A DNA stretch of 64,000 bases from Regnicoccus_A sp014224355 (GCF_050920705.1 NZ_CP154799.1:372001-436000); one strand, 5' to 3'; positions 33,151-41,675 are shown, numbered from the stretch's first letter. Notes: generated by a model from the sequence alone, not told the origin. Made by a program: numbers and translations.

Positions 33151-35529
33151 TTGGCGTTCATTCTCCAGCTGCTTCATGTCGCTGATGGCGAGGCCGGTCT
33201 GCTCGCATCCAACACGGCACCCTATCTGGCCGCCCTGGTGGATGCCTTCGACGACGACTACACCAACACCCTGATCCTGGCCGGAGGTGACAACTACATC
33301 CCCGGACCCTTCCTTGCCGCCGGCACCGACCCCTCCGTGATCGCGGTTGTCGGCAAGGGCGACAATCCCGGCGCGGCCGACATCGAGATCCACAACCGGA
33401 TCGGCGTGGAAGCCTCGACGATCGGTAATCACGAATTCGATCTGGGCACCAGGGCCTTCAGGGACGCCATCGACGACACGGCCTTCCCCTACCTCTCCGC
33501 CAACCTCAACTTCTCAGGAGATGGCGACATCTCTGGCCGTTACCTCGATACCGCGAATGTCGCAGGCCTTGAGGTGGCGTCCAACCTGGCGAAGAGGATC
33601 GTTCCTTCCGCCGTGGTGACCAAGAGCGGCGAACGCATCGGCCTGGTGGGCGCCACCACCCAGATCATCGAATCGATCTCCTCCACCGGTGGCGTGGAGG
33701 TGAAGGGCTTCGCCGGAGACGGTGCCGAGACCAACGACATGGCGCTGCTGGCGGCACAGCTCCAGCCGGTGATCGACGATCTGCGCGATCAGGGTGTGAA
33801 CAAAGTCATCCTGATGTCGCACCTTCAGCAGATCGCTCTGGAGCAGGAACTGGCCCTGCTTCTGAATGGGGTCGACATCATCCTGGCTGCAGGCTCCAAC
33901 ACGCGGCTGGGCGATGCCAACGATGTTGCGGTGGCCTTTCCTGGCCATGCAGCGAATTTCGCCGGCTCCTACCCGCTCGTAACCAGCGGCGCCGATGGCG
34001 GCACCACCCTGATCGTGAACACCGACAACGAGTTCACCTACCTGGGCCGCCTGGTGGTCGAATTCGACCACGAGGGCAAACTCATTGATCCGGGTCTCGA
34101 CAGCATCCCAGGTGATAACACCGGCCTCAATGGCGCCTATGCAGCGACAGCCGCCAACGTGGCCGCCGCCTGGGGCGTGAACGAAGCCAACCTGGCGACC
34201 ACCGCCTTCGCCGAGGGGACCAAGGGTGAGCAGGTGGCAGACATCACCGAGGCCGTGCAGGCCGTGATCAACACAAAGGACGGTGAAATCTGGGGATTCA
34301 CCGATGTGTATCTGGAAGGTGAGCGCAATCAGGTGCGCAACCAGGAGACCAACCTCGGCAACCTCAGCGCGGACGCCCAGCTGGAGGCCGCCCGGGATGC
34401 CCTGCCTGAAGGGTCGATCGTGGCATCACTCAAGAACGGTGGCGGCATCCGGGCCCAGATCGGTTCAGTCGACGTGATCACCGGCGACAAGGAACCACCC
34501 CTGGCCAACCCCGTTGCCGGCAAGCCGGAGGGAGCCGTCTCGTCCCTTGATATCGAGAACTCCCTGAGGTTCAACAACAAGCTGATGGTGTTCGACACCA
34601 CCCCGGAAGGCCTCAAGGCGATCCTCGAGCATGGGGTGGCGACTCTGGGCAATCAGGGGCGATTCCCACAGCTGGGTGGCATCAGCTTCTCCTTTGACCC
34701 CGACCAGCCGGCCGGCTTGCGTGTGCTCAACGTGGCAGCGCTCGACGCCAACGGAACCCCGGTCGTCCGGATCATCGAGAACGGTGTGGTCAGTGCCGAT
34801 GCCCCGGCCAAAATCAGTGTGGTGACGATCAGTTTTCTGGCGGACGGCGGCGACAGCTACCCGATCAAGGCCAATGGCGAAAACTTCCGCTACCTGCTCG
34901 ACGACGGCACCCTGGGAGCCGCTCTCGACGAGACGCTCGATCTCGATTCCAGTGGGAACACTCCTGCGAATGCCCTTGGCGAGCAGCGTGCCCTCAGGGA
35001 GTTTCTGGCCGAATTTCATGGGACACCGAACACCGCCTTCGATTCGGCGGACACTCCCGGTGCTCTCGATCAACGCATCCAGGATCTGAACCTGCGCTCG
35101 GACGATGTTTTCGGGCCCGGGCTCACTGTTGTTGGAGGAGTGGGTATCAACAACCTCTTCGGTTCCGCCGGAAACGACGTGATGGAGGGGGGAAGTGGAA
35201 AGGATGAACTCACCGGCCTGGCCGGCGACGACGTCCTCAAGGGGGGCAACGGCAAGGATGTCCTGCTCGGTGGGCTTGGAAATGACACCCTCATCGGTGG
35301 CAGAGGAGCGGATCTGTTCGTTCTGGGGGCAGGCCAAGGAACCGACACCGTCCAGGACTTTGGCAATGGACCCGACCGCATCGGCCTGCTCGGAAGTCTC
35401 AGTTACAACGACCTGGTCATCGGGGTCTCCGGGGACGATGCCACGATCAGCTTTGGCGGCGAGATGCTGGCCATCCTGATGGGAGTCGATGCCGGCTCCC
35501 TCTCCCAGTCGGCCTTCATCGTTGTCTGA
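33151..35529 (+). CDS. 5'-nucleotidase/phosphodiesterase with C-terminal RTX calcium-binding repeats
   Basis: A 792-residue extracellular metallophosphatase. The calcineurin-like domain shows TLILAGGDNYIPGPFL and the metal motif TIGNHEFDLG. The 5'-nucleotidase C-terminal domain follows (NQVRNQETNLGNLSADAQLE, VASLKNGGGIRAQIG), and the protein ends in RTX nonapeptides (GSAGNDVMEGGSGKDEL...). These proteins hydrolyse nucleotides and other phosphate esters outside the cell, and the RTX tail is a type I secretion signal. The start appears to be TTG at 33151: a stop (TAA at 33124) lies upstream in frame, and no ATG precedes family-like sequence MAFILQLLHVADGEAGLLAS. It forms a module with the upstream choice-of-anchor I gene. 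Confidence 0.9.
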   Translation: MAFILQLLHVADGEAGLLASNTAPYLAALVDAFDDDYTNTLILAGGDNYIPGPFLAAGTDPSVIAVVGKGDNPGAADIEIHNRIGVEASTIGNHEFDLGTRAFRDAIDDTAFPYLSANLNFSGDGDISGRYLDTANVAGLEVASNLAKRIVPSAVVTKSGERIGLVGATTQIIESISSTGGVEVKGFAGDGAETNDMALLAAQLQPVIDDLRDQGVNKVILMSHLQQIALEQELALLLNGVDIILAAGSNTRLGDANDVAVAFPGHAANFAGSYPLVTSGADGGTTLIVNTDNEFTYLGRLVVEFDHEGKLIDPGLDSIPGDNTGLNGAYAATAANVAAAWGVNEANLATTAFAEGTKGEQVADITEAVQAVINTKDGEIWGFTDVYLEGERNQVRNQETNLGNLSADAQLEAARDALPEGSIVASLKNGGGIRAQIGSVDVITGDKEPPLANPVAGKPEGAVSSLDIENSLRFNNKLMVFDTTPEGLKAILEHGVATLGNQGRFPQLGGISFSFDPDQPAGLRVLNVAALDANGTPVVRIIENGVVSADAPAKISVVTISFLADGGDSYPIKANGENFRYLLDDGTLGAALDETLDLDSSGNTPANALGEQRALREFLAEFHGTPNTAFDSADTPGALDQRIQDLNLRSDDVFGPGLTVVGGVGINNLFGSAGNDVMEGGSGKDELTGLAGDDVLKGGNGKDVLLGGLGNDTLIGGRGADLFVLGAGQGTDTVQDFGNGPDRIGLLGSLSYNDLVIGVSGDDATISFGGEMLAILMGVDAGSLSQSAFIVV
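35161..35319 (+). repeat. RTX nonapeptide repeat block in the 5'-nucleotidase gene
   Basis: Tandem GGxGxDxhx units are visible: GSAGNDVME, GGSGKDELT, GLAGDDVLK, GGNGKDVLL, GGLGNDTLI and GGRGADLFV. They form a calcium-binding beta-roll and mark the protein for type I export. Confidence 0.88.
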
Positions 35530-35594
35530 GGGGAAGGATCCCAGAGCTGATGATCCGCCGACCAGCCAGGCCCAGGCCGAGTTCGACGCGGAAT

Positions 35595-36311
35595 TCAAGG
35601 TGCAGGGAACAGCCGTTGCCGCAACGCCTCGGCCAGTTGCGGATTGCTGGCAGCCCACTCCACCAGGCCGCGGTCCTGCAGGTAGGCCGGCCAGTCGGCG
35701 CTGCCGCTGGGAGAGGCCGCGGTCCCCTCCTGCGGCAGCGGTTCATCCACCGGCCGGCGGGTTTCACCCATGGCCAGCCCACTCACCATCGCCAGGGCGA
35801 TGCGCACCTGGCGGGCCGGCTTCTGGTTCACGAACTCGAACTGGTGCTCGATCGTCCGCCCGTCCCGGTCCTGGCCCACCACCAGGAAGCGGCGCGGACC
35901 ATCCTCCCCGTCGCGGCTGGCACCAGCCCCGCGCAGCAGGCCACCGATCAAGCCCAGGGGCGCGGTGATGTACACCGGCACCACGAAGGCCGCCGCCGAT
36001 TTCATCGTGTTCATGGTGCTGGCGCCCACCACCTCGCCCAGGCCCGGAGGATCTCCCCCCGCCCCGGTGGTGACCCAGCGGCTGATCCCCGCAGCGGGGA
36101 TGAAACCCGCCGGTCCGGCGATCCCACGCTGATCAAGCACGATCGTGCATGGACTGCCGCCGCAAAGGGCCTGGAAGCTGGTGGCCAGCACCGGGGCTGG
36201 ACCGATCGCAGGAGATCCGGCCAGGGCTGGCGGCGCGATCAGCAGCAGAGTGGCCAGGGCGCCAAAGGCACTTGCGCCCCTGGCGCCGTGAAGCTGGGAA
36301 CAATGGATCAC
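35595..36311 (-). CDS. Secreted/membrane protein of unknown function, paralogue of the gene at 29998
   Basis: A 238-residue protein read from GTG 36311 with a signal peptide (ASAFGALATLLLIAPPALA). The mature region has FQALCGGSPCTIVLDQRGIA and GPAGFIPAAGISRWV, matching the paralogue's FIPAGRIAQW pattern, then hydrophobic Gly/Ala segments (AFVVPVYITAPLGLIGGLLR) and FLVVGQDRDGRTIEHQFEF, again like the paralogue. The C-terminus differs (a helical Gly/Ala/Leu stretch ending LAEALRQRLFPAP). Both copies flank the extracellular phosphatase genes; whether they serve them is unknown. Confidence 0.78.
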   Translation of the reverse strand: MIHCSQLHGARGASAFGALATLLLIAPPALAGSPAIGPAPVLATSFQALCGGSPCTIVLDQRGIAGPAGFIPAAGISRWVTTGAGGDPPGLGEVVGASTMNTMKSAAAFVVPVYITAPLGLIGGLLRGAGASRDGEDGPRRFLVVGQDRDGRTIEHQFEFVNQKPARQVRIALAMVSGLAMGETRRPVDEPLPQEGTAASPSGSADWPAYLQDRGLVEWAASNPQLAEALRQRLFPAP

Positions 36312-36427
36312 GGTGCCAGCCGGTGAAGCCTGGAGTGGATGACACCCATCCTGCCGCTGCTGGCCATCACGCAGGCCCTACGGCCTGTAGATCCGCCAGG
36401 ATGAATGTGGCGGGGTTGGTGATCCGT

Positions 36428-37042
36428 TCATCGCGGGTCCAACCGCTCCAGCGCCCGCCGGGCCGCCCGGGCCGCCACCCAGATCGAGCCCGCGGTGGCG
36501 ATCAGCCCCAGGATCCGCAGCACCCAGGTGCCGGCGTCGGCCTCGCCATGGAGCACCTCCCCGAAGCGGGTGACATCACCGGCCAGCTCGCCGAGGGCGC
36601 AGAACAGCACGGTGCCCGGCAGGATCGCGATCAGCCCGATCACGTAGTCGCGCAGGCTCACCTCGCTGAGGCCATAAGCCAGGTTGAGCAGGCTGAAGGG
36701 ATAAGCCGGCGAGAGGCGGGTGAGCAGCACGAGCTTCAGGCCCTCCCGGCTCACGGCCCGCTCGATTGCCAGCAGCTTCGGAAACGCCTGCAACCGGCGG
36801 CGGGTCCAGCCGCGCCACCAGTGGCGGCCCAGCAGAAAGACCGCCAGCGCCCCGAGCGAAGCCCCCACGAACACGAGCAGGCTGCCCCAGACGGTGCCGT
36901 AGAGCGCACCGGCCAGCATCGAGGCCCACACGCCCGGCAGCAGCAGCGTCACCCAGAGGGCATAGAGCGGCACGAAGGCCACCGCCCCGACGGGGGAGCG
37001 CAGGGCCGGCAGCGCCTGCTCGAGCCAGGGGGACGGATCCAT
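36428..37042 (-). CDS. TVP38/TMEM64 (DedA-like) membrane protein
   Basis: A 204-residue integral membrane protein of the TVP38/TMEM64 family. Key stretches are LYALWVTLLLPGVWASMLAG, ALYGTVWGSLLVFVGASLGA, LLTRLSPAYPFSLLNLAYGL (the SNARE-assoc motif with RLSP) and YVIGLIAILPGTVLFCALGE. Members are proposed lipid or small-molecule transporters or scramblases; the role is unresolved. ATG 37042 (MDPSPWLEQ) was chosen; ATG 37060 adds six residues. It follows the molybdoenzyme gene on the same strand by 52 bases and may be part of that operon. Confidence 0.85.
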   Translation of the reverse strand: MDPSPWLEQALPALRSPVGAVAFVPLYALWVTLLLPGVWASMLAGALYGTVWGSLLVFVGASLGALAVFLLGRHWWRGWTRRRLQAFPKLLAIERAVSREGLKLVLLTRLSPAYPFSLLNLAYGLSEVSLRDYVIGLIAILPGTVLFCALGELAGDVTRFGEVLHGEADAGTWVLRILGLIATAGSIWVAARAARRALERLDPR

Positions 37043-37094
37043 GGGCAGGACAGGGAGCATGTCAACCCTGGCAGAAGCAGCCCGGCTGCCGAAT

Positions 37095-37814
37095 TCAGAG
37101 ACCGGCGAACCATTCGTAGCCCTTGTCTTCCCAGGTGCCGCGACGCATACCCAGGCTCGAAACCACCCTCAGGCGGGTGACCCATTTGCTGAGCTTGTAG
37201 CCGAGCTTGATCGGCGTGGCGAGGCGCACGGGGGCACCGTTGGCCACGGGCAGGGGAGCTCCGTTCATGGCCGTGGCCAGCAGGGTCTGGGGGTGGAGGG
37301 CCGAGGCCCGGTCCCAGCTGGAGAAATACTGGTCGGCCGAGCTGATCTCCACGTAGCCCCCCAGGGGCGAGATCCCCGCCAGGGACAGGACATCGGCCAG
37401 GCGCACCCCCGACCAGGCCACGATCGCCGCCCAGCCCTCCACGCAGACGTGGCGCATGACCACCCTCTGCTGGGGCAGTGCCGCCAGGGCCTTCAGATCG
37501 AGTGCCAGGGGTCGGCTCACCAACCCCTCCACCCGCAGCCGGTAGGCCAGGGGATCCAGCCGGGGCGTGCCGTTGAAGCTGTTCACCAGCAGGGCCTCGG
37601 GATCCACCTGATCCCGCCGGAACTCCGGCACCGGGCCACGGCCCTGCATCCAGGCCTCCAGGCGTTCGTTGAGGGGCTGGGTCGCGGCGCCCACCTGCTC
37701 ACTGAACCCATTGAGGGCGCAGCCCCCCAGCAGCAGGCTCGAGCCGCCGGAAACACCCAGGCCCAGCAGGCGGCGGCGGGTGAGCAGGGAAGCAGGATCC
37801 AGGGTGGGGCTCAT
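37095..37814 (-). CDS. Molybdopterin-dependent oxidoreductase, YedY/sulfite-oxidase family, Tat lipoprotein
   Basis: A 239-residue Mo-cofactor protein of the sulfite oxidase superfamily. The probable Mo-binding Cys is in MRHVCVEGWAAIVAWSGVRL. The N-terminus reads TRRRLLGLGVSGGSSLLLGG followed by C: a twin-arginine signal next to a lipobox, so a Tat-exported lipoprotein. C-terminal signatures are DQYFSSWDRASALHPQTLLA and APVRLATPIKLGYKLSKWVT. It is eight bases downstream of the b561-type cytochrome gene, which probably delivers electrons. The related YedY/MsrP repairs oxidised methionine in periplasmic proteins with heme protein YedZ; a similar role is inferred. Confidence 0.88.
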   Translation of the reverse strand: MSPTLDPASLLTRRRLLGLGVSGGSSLLLGGCALNGFSEQVGAATQPLNERLEAWMQGRGPVPEFRRDQVDPEALLVNSFNGTPRLDPLAYRLRVEGLVSRPLALDLKALAALPQQRVVMRHVCVEGWAAIVAWSGVRLADVLSLAGISPLGGYVEISSADQYFSSWDRASALHPQTLLATAMNGAPLPVANGAPVRLATPIKLGYKLSKWVTRLRVVSSLGMRRGTWEDKGYEWFAGL

Positions 37815-37822
37815 GGCAGGAC

Positions 37823-38422
37823 TCAGGCGAACATCGAGCGCAGCAGTCGCAGGCCGCCGATCCGCCACGACAGCAGCACGTGGGCGATCAGCAGCAGGGC
37901 AATCGCTGGGATCGTGGCGAAATGGCAGACCCGAAGGGTCTGCCAGGTGGTGGCACCGAAGACTTCACCAAAAGCGAACAGGCCTGAGAGCCACCAGAAC
38001 TGAGCCGGCTTGTACATGGCCAGACCGGTGATCAGGCTGAAGCCCAGCAGGATCAGCATCAAGGTGTACACCACCCGGTGGCTGGCCAGTCGGCGCTTGA
38101 CCGCATGGGCACTGCCTCTGAGGGTGCTCAGATCACCGGCTTCGGCCAACCGCCGCCGACGCTGAGCCAGCAGCAGCGCCATCCAGAGGCCGAGGTTGAG
38201 GGCATAGAGCCCCATGAAGCCGAAGTGCCAGTCGCGGCCACCAGCCAGCCAGCCCCCCAGGGTGAGGAGGTCCGGCACGGTGGCGCCCTCCCGGCCGCCG
38301 AAGACCGGATTGGCGTTGTAGATCTGCAGACCACTGCCGGCCATCACCACCAGCACCAGCAGGTTGAAGGCGTGGAAGGCCCGGGTCCACCAGGGAGCGT
38401 GCCGCGTTGCCGGCTCGCTCAC
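37823..38422 (-). CDS. Cytochrome b561-type membrane electron carrier
   Basis: A 199-residue four-helix membrane cytochrome. Heme-ligand His residues are suggested in the helices at WTRAFHAFNLLVLVVMAGSG, WHFGFMGLYALNLGLWMALL, SHRVVYTLMLILLGFSLITG and FATIPAIALLLIAHVLLSWR. It starts with GTG 38422, overlapping the stop of the VOC gene, and ends eight bases before the molybdoenzyme. The arrangement implies it passes electrons from quinol to the periplasmic molybdoenzyme in place of YedZ. Confidence 0.86.
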   Translation of the reverse strand: MSEPATRHAPWWTRAFHAFNLLVLVVMAGSGLQIYNANPVFGGREGATVPDLLTLGGWLAGGRDWHFGFMGLYALNLGLWMALLLAQRRRRLAEAGDLSTLRGSAHAVKRRLASHRVVYTLMLILLGFSLITGLAMYKPAQFWWLSGLFAFGEVFGATTWQTLRVCHFATIPAIALLLIAHVLLSWRIGGLRLLRSMFA

Positions 38423-38790
38423 TTGAGCGAGTGCAGGCCGATCGGATTGCCTTCCGTGTCGATCACCACAGAGATGAAGCCGAATTCACCGATCGGCATC
38501 TTCGGACGACAGACCGTGCCGCCGGCCGGCGCCACACGGCCTTCCTCCACCGCGCAATCCACACAACTGAAATACACCATTGTGCCTCCCTTGCCGGGCT
38601 CGCAACCGGCCATTTTCATCAACGCTCCGCCAGCGCCCACCTCCCCGTCATCCATCGGGAAGCACCAGTAGGCCATCTCCGGGTTCGACATGTCCTGGAA
38701 CTCCACCTGGAACACGGTGCTGTAGAAGGCTTTGGCGCGCTCCATGTCGAGAACGTTCAGCTCGAACCAGGTGACGGGATTGGTGGCCAT
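38419..38790 (-). CDS. VOC (glyoxalase/bleomycin-resistance) family protein
   Basis: A 123-residue VOC-fold protein with the typical start NPVTWFELNVLDMERAKAFY, metal-site region around MSNPEMAYWCFPMDDG, and C-terminal half (GGTMVYFSCVDCAVEEGRVA, GEFGFISVVIDTEGNPIGLH). VOC proteins include lyases, dioxygenases and resistance proteins; the specific role is not clear. Its stop overlaps the GTG of the cytochrome b561 gene, so it is the first gene of an operon with that gene and the molybdoenzyme. Confidence 0.88.
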   Translation of the reverse strand: MATNPVTWFELNVLDMERAKAFYSTVFQVEFQDMSNPEMAYWCFPMDDGEVGAGGALMKMAGCEPGKGGTMVYFSCVDCAVEEGRVAPAGGTVCRPKMPIGEFGFISVVIDTEGNPIGLHSLK

Positions 38791-39192
38791 GGGGTCCAGC
38801 CAGATGCAGGTAGGGGTCTTGAAAACCTAGACACGGCGACCAACTCGCACCAGCGCCCTGTTGCGGAGCCTCTGAAGGCGTAACCGGATCGCCGGAGCCA
38901 AGGTGAAGGCCAAGCCCCGTGAGCAGGTGACAGAGGTATGGGGCAACTCACAGCCTGAAAATGACCGCAATGCATGGTCGCATCATGCCGAACTGCAATG
39001 GAACACCCGAACACCCGTGCCGAACACAACAGCACACACTCCGCATGCATCCACGGGTGTTTGGACCAGGCCAAGGGAATGAGCCAGGCCTTCCAAGAGC
39101 AAATAGCAAAACAGAATCCGGCTGGCCACGTCAGAATGAGAAGAGCATTCCGGTGACATCCAGAACCCACCAGACAGCTCTCGACCAGCCAA
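38791..39192. other. Intergenic region (about 400 bases) before the DUF5996 remnant
   Basis: No convincing gene is present between the VOC gene and the decayed DUF5996 gene. The section 38940-39170 is less GC-rich than the surroundings. It contains a long inverted repeat (listed separately) and a 60-codon plus-strand frame (38974-39156) without family resemblance. Confidence 0.45.
39010..39061. repeat. Inverted repeat, 10-bp arms (AACACCCGTG/CACGGGTGTT)
   Basis: Perfect arms at 39010-39019 and 39052-39061 are separated by 32 bases; extending by two bases adds one mismatch and one match. It could be an RNA stem or a protein-binding site, or a leftover of a mobile element end. Confidence 0.6.
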
Positions 39193-40085
39193 GACTGGCC
39201 CGACATTCCCTATCTCGACTGGCAGGAGACGGCCACCACCCTGCAGCTCTGGATGCAGATCATCGGCAAGATCCGCCTGGTGCAAACCCCATGGACCAAC
39301 CACTCCTGGCATGGACCCCTCTGCCTGAGTGCGCGTGGTCTCAGCACGTCACCCATTCCGCATGGTGGCCGCCATTTCGAGATGATCTTCGATTTCATTG
39401 ATCACCAACTGGTGATCCAGACCAGTCTGGGTGAGATGGGTCGGGTCGCCCTGAAGCCCCGCAGTGTGGCTGATTTCTATGGGGCGGTGATGGGTGAGTT
39501 GCAAGCCCTGGGGCTCGATGTCCGGATCAGGACCACCCCCTGCGAAGTCGCCGACGCGATTCCCTTCGAGCAAGACACGCTGCATCACCACTACGACCCT
39601 GATGCAGCCTGCCGATTCTGGAGAGCCTTGCTACAAGCCGATCGTGTCTTCAAGCAATTCCGATCCCGTTTCCTGGGCAAATGCAGCCCGGTTCACTTCT
39701 TCTGGGGAAGCTTCGATCTGGCTGTGACCCGCTTCTCCGGGCGGATAGCTCCGGTTCATCCTGGTGGAATTCCCAACCTTCCAGACTGGGTGACCCGTGA
39801 GGCTTACTCCCATGAAGTGATCAGTGCGGGATTCTGGCCGGGAGGAGACCGCAAGGATTCTCCACCAGCTCCATCACACCGGCGACAGCCAGCTGGAACG
39901 CCACGCTGGGCGAGTTCCTGCTCCCCTATGAATCCATTCAAACGGCCCCATCACCCAATGACATGCTGCTCTGCTTTCTGCAGAGCACCTACGAGGCTGC
40001 AGCACAGGGCCTGTCCTGGGAGCGGGGACAACTGGAGCGGCAACCGATCAGGGTCGTTGTGGAGGAAGCGCCATCGACAGCCTGA
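39193..40085 (+). pseudogene. DUF5996 family protein, decayed (no start, deletion and frameshift)
   Basis: Translation from about 39193 (DWPDIPYLDWQETATTLQLW, then MQIIGKIRLVQTPWTNHSWH and YDPDAACRFWRALLQADRVF) is recognisable as the N-terminal two-thirds of DUF5996. No ATG, GTG or TTG precedes this in frame before a stop near 39154; the first ATG (39253) is inside the domain. After SHEVISAGFWPGGDRK the frame is lost. About a dozen residues usually rich in Tyr/Phe/Pro seem deleted, and the C-terminus continues in another frame (GFSTSSITPATASWNATLGE, then LLCFLQSTYEAAAQ) to a stop at 40085. No function is known for DUF5996. Confidence 0.78.
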
Positions 40086-40124
40086 TGGATTCATCATGCA
40101 ACTCTCTCGATGGAACCTGGGAGA

Positions 40125-40346
40125 TCAGAGCTTGAGATGACTGCCATCGCAGTAGGGCGAGGATTTCGTGGTGCCGCACGTGCAGAGGTAGACCGTCTTG
40201 TCTTCGTCCAGGGTCAGGATTTCAGGTTTGAATTCGCTGCCTTGGTGCGAGCCATCACAGAATCGTCCGTTCTTGCTTTGGCCACAGGTGCAGAGGGCAT
40301 GGGTGCCTGCTGGCAACTCGAGGGAGAGAGGAGTGGGTTGCGACAC
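40125..40346 (-). CDS. Small CDGSH-type iron-sulfur protein (two CDGSH motifs)
   Basis: A 73-residue protein with two CDGSH iron-sulfur motifs: CTCGQSKNGRFCDGSH and CTCGTTKSSPYCDGSH, each supplying three Cys and one His for a [2Fe-2S] cluster. Members act in redox or cluster transfer. The start was placed at GTG 40346, which yields the family-like beginning SQPTPLSLELPAGTHAL; a longer frame to 40550 has no similarity. It is divergent from the HxlR regulator at 40473 and may be regulated by it. Confidence 0.85.
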   Translation of the reverse strand: MSQPTPLSLELPAGTHALCTCGQSKNGRFCDGSHQGSEFKPEILTLDEDKTVYLCTCGTTKSSPYCDGSHLKL

Positions 40347-40472
40347 AACAGCGATGGCAGAGTGGTGGTGAGGTGAGGCCGATGGCCTGTTCCCGCTGAA
40401 GAGGAGTGTGATGGAGAACCAGCTCAACGGCAACAACGCACCACCAAGAAACCAACTATCCAGCAGGTAACC

Positions 40473-40817
40473 ATGGCAGCCCCTCTGGGATTTCTGGACT
40501 CCCATGACCACACCACATGTCCGGCAAAACTGGCCCTGGAGGTGATGCAAGGCCGCTGGAAGATTCCCGTGCTGCGTGAACTCGCTGAGGGGACCCAGCG
40601 CTTCTCAGAGCTCAGCCGCTCCCTCCGGGGCGTCAGCCCCAAGGTTCTGAGCAGCACCCTGCGCGAGCTGGAAGCCAACGGGGTGGTGATCCGCACCGTG
40701 GTGCAGAGCATGCCCTTGAAGGTGGACTACCAGCTCAGCCCGCGCGGGCGGGCCCTGATTCCCCTGCTTGAAAGCCTGCATGCCTGGGGACTGCCAGACC
40801 GGGGGCCAGACGTCTGA
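40473..40817 (+). CDS. HxlR family transcriptional regulator
   Basis: The 114-residue winged-helix protein has the HxlR signature: CPAKLALEVMQGRWKIPVLR, ELAEGTQRFSELSRSLRGVS, PKVLSSTLRELEANGVVIRT and VDYQLSPRGRALIPLLESLH. The single N-terminal Cys is typical of members that sense electrophiles or redox. It is divergently arranged with the CDGSH gene across a 126-base gap, so that gene is the likely target. The ATG at 40473 gives the expected N-terminus. Confidence 0.93.
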   Translation: MAAPLGFLDSHDHTTCPAKLALEVMQGRWKIPVLRELAEGTQRFSELSRSLRGVSPKVLSSTLRELEANGVVIRTVVQSMPLKVDYQLSPRGRALIPLLESLHAWGLPDRGPDV

Positions 40818-40959
40818 GGGCGAAACCCTGCCGGTCTCCCCAGCGCTGCTGGGTCAATGGAAGGCGGCGATCCAGGTCGTGGCCATCAAGCCCATGCCGT
40901 GAAGCCAAGTCATCAGCTGTTGCGATTCATGCCGCCAACGGAGCGGAGCAGACCCGCTT

Positions 40960-41538
40960 TCATGCGCTGGGTTTGATGCGCATGAATCCCGTGAAGCGCC
41001 GCCAGTTGGCCTTGACGACCTTCCACTGCAGCATTGCATGCAGAGTGATGAAGCAAAGAAAGACGTAGGCCAGCCAGAAATGCAGACTTCGACCAATTTC
41101 AACCATTCCCTTGCGCTCAGGGAAAACATCAGGCAAGGGCAAGCCAAAGAACATCACGTTGTTCGCCTTGAATGAGTTGGAAAGCAGAAACCCTGCTGCC
41201 GGAACTGCCACCATGAAGAGGTACAAGCCAGCATGCAGCGCCACACTCTGCCACCATTTTGGGCTTGTCTTTGGCCAGCGCTTGCTGTATTTCTTCCACC
41301 AGACTTGCAATAAGACGAATATCCTCCAGCCCAGCAGGGCCAGAGTCAGCACTCCGATCGACTTATGCACGTCGTACAAGCTGCCGCGCAAGAAGACGCC
41401 GCGATCGAGCCGAGCCATGAACGCCCCACCCAGGAACAGCGCCAGGTAACACAGGGCCATCCACCAGTGAATCGACATCAGTCGCTGAAAAGCCGATGTG
41501 AGCCTTGGCTTGGATGTGGTGGATTGGGCCCCAGTCAT
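40960..41538 (-). CDS. Cytochrome b561 family membrane protein (YodB-like)
   Basis: About 192 residues with four membrane helices of the bacterial b561 group: QRLMSIHWWMALCYLALFLG, DVHKSIGVLTLALLGWRIFV, SVALHAGLYLFMVAVPAAGF and HFWLAYVFLCFITLHAMLQW. His residues in each helix (IHWW, DVHK, ALHAG, LHFW/TLHAM) can hold two b hemes. It ends with a basic tail (NWRRFTGFMRIKPSA). ATG 41538 was chosen over 41568. It presumably transfers electrons from quinol; the partner is not adjacent. Confidence 0.87.
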   Translation of the reverse strand: MTGAQSTTSKPRLTSAFQRLMSIHWWMALCYLALFLGGAFMARLDRGVFLRGSLYDVHKSIGVLTLALLGWRIFVLLQVWWKKYSKRWPKTSPKWWQSVALHAGLYLFMVAVPAAGFLLSNSFKANNVMFFGLPLPDVFPERKGMVEIGRSLHFWLAYVFLCFITLHAMLQWKVVKANWRRFTGFMRIKPSA

Positions 41539-41675
41539 TGGCCTGTGGATTCCATTGATCGCGCCCACACTCTGACCACTTCAGCCTGCAGGTGCCGATT
41601 CCCAGCGGCAGCAGTGTGTGATGGCGAACCAGGGAGGCCGTGCTGGTCCCGGGGCACGTCTGGCCTTGAGCCCGC

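Noticed and set aside
38974..39156. 60-codon plus-strand frame in the gap before the DUF5996 remnant
   Set aside because: No family resemblance or ribosome binding site; it contains one arm pair of an inverted repeat and may be chance.
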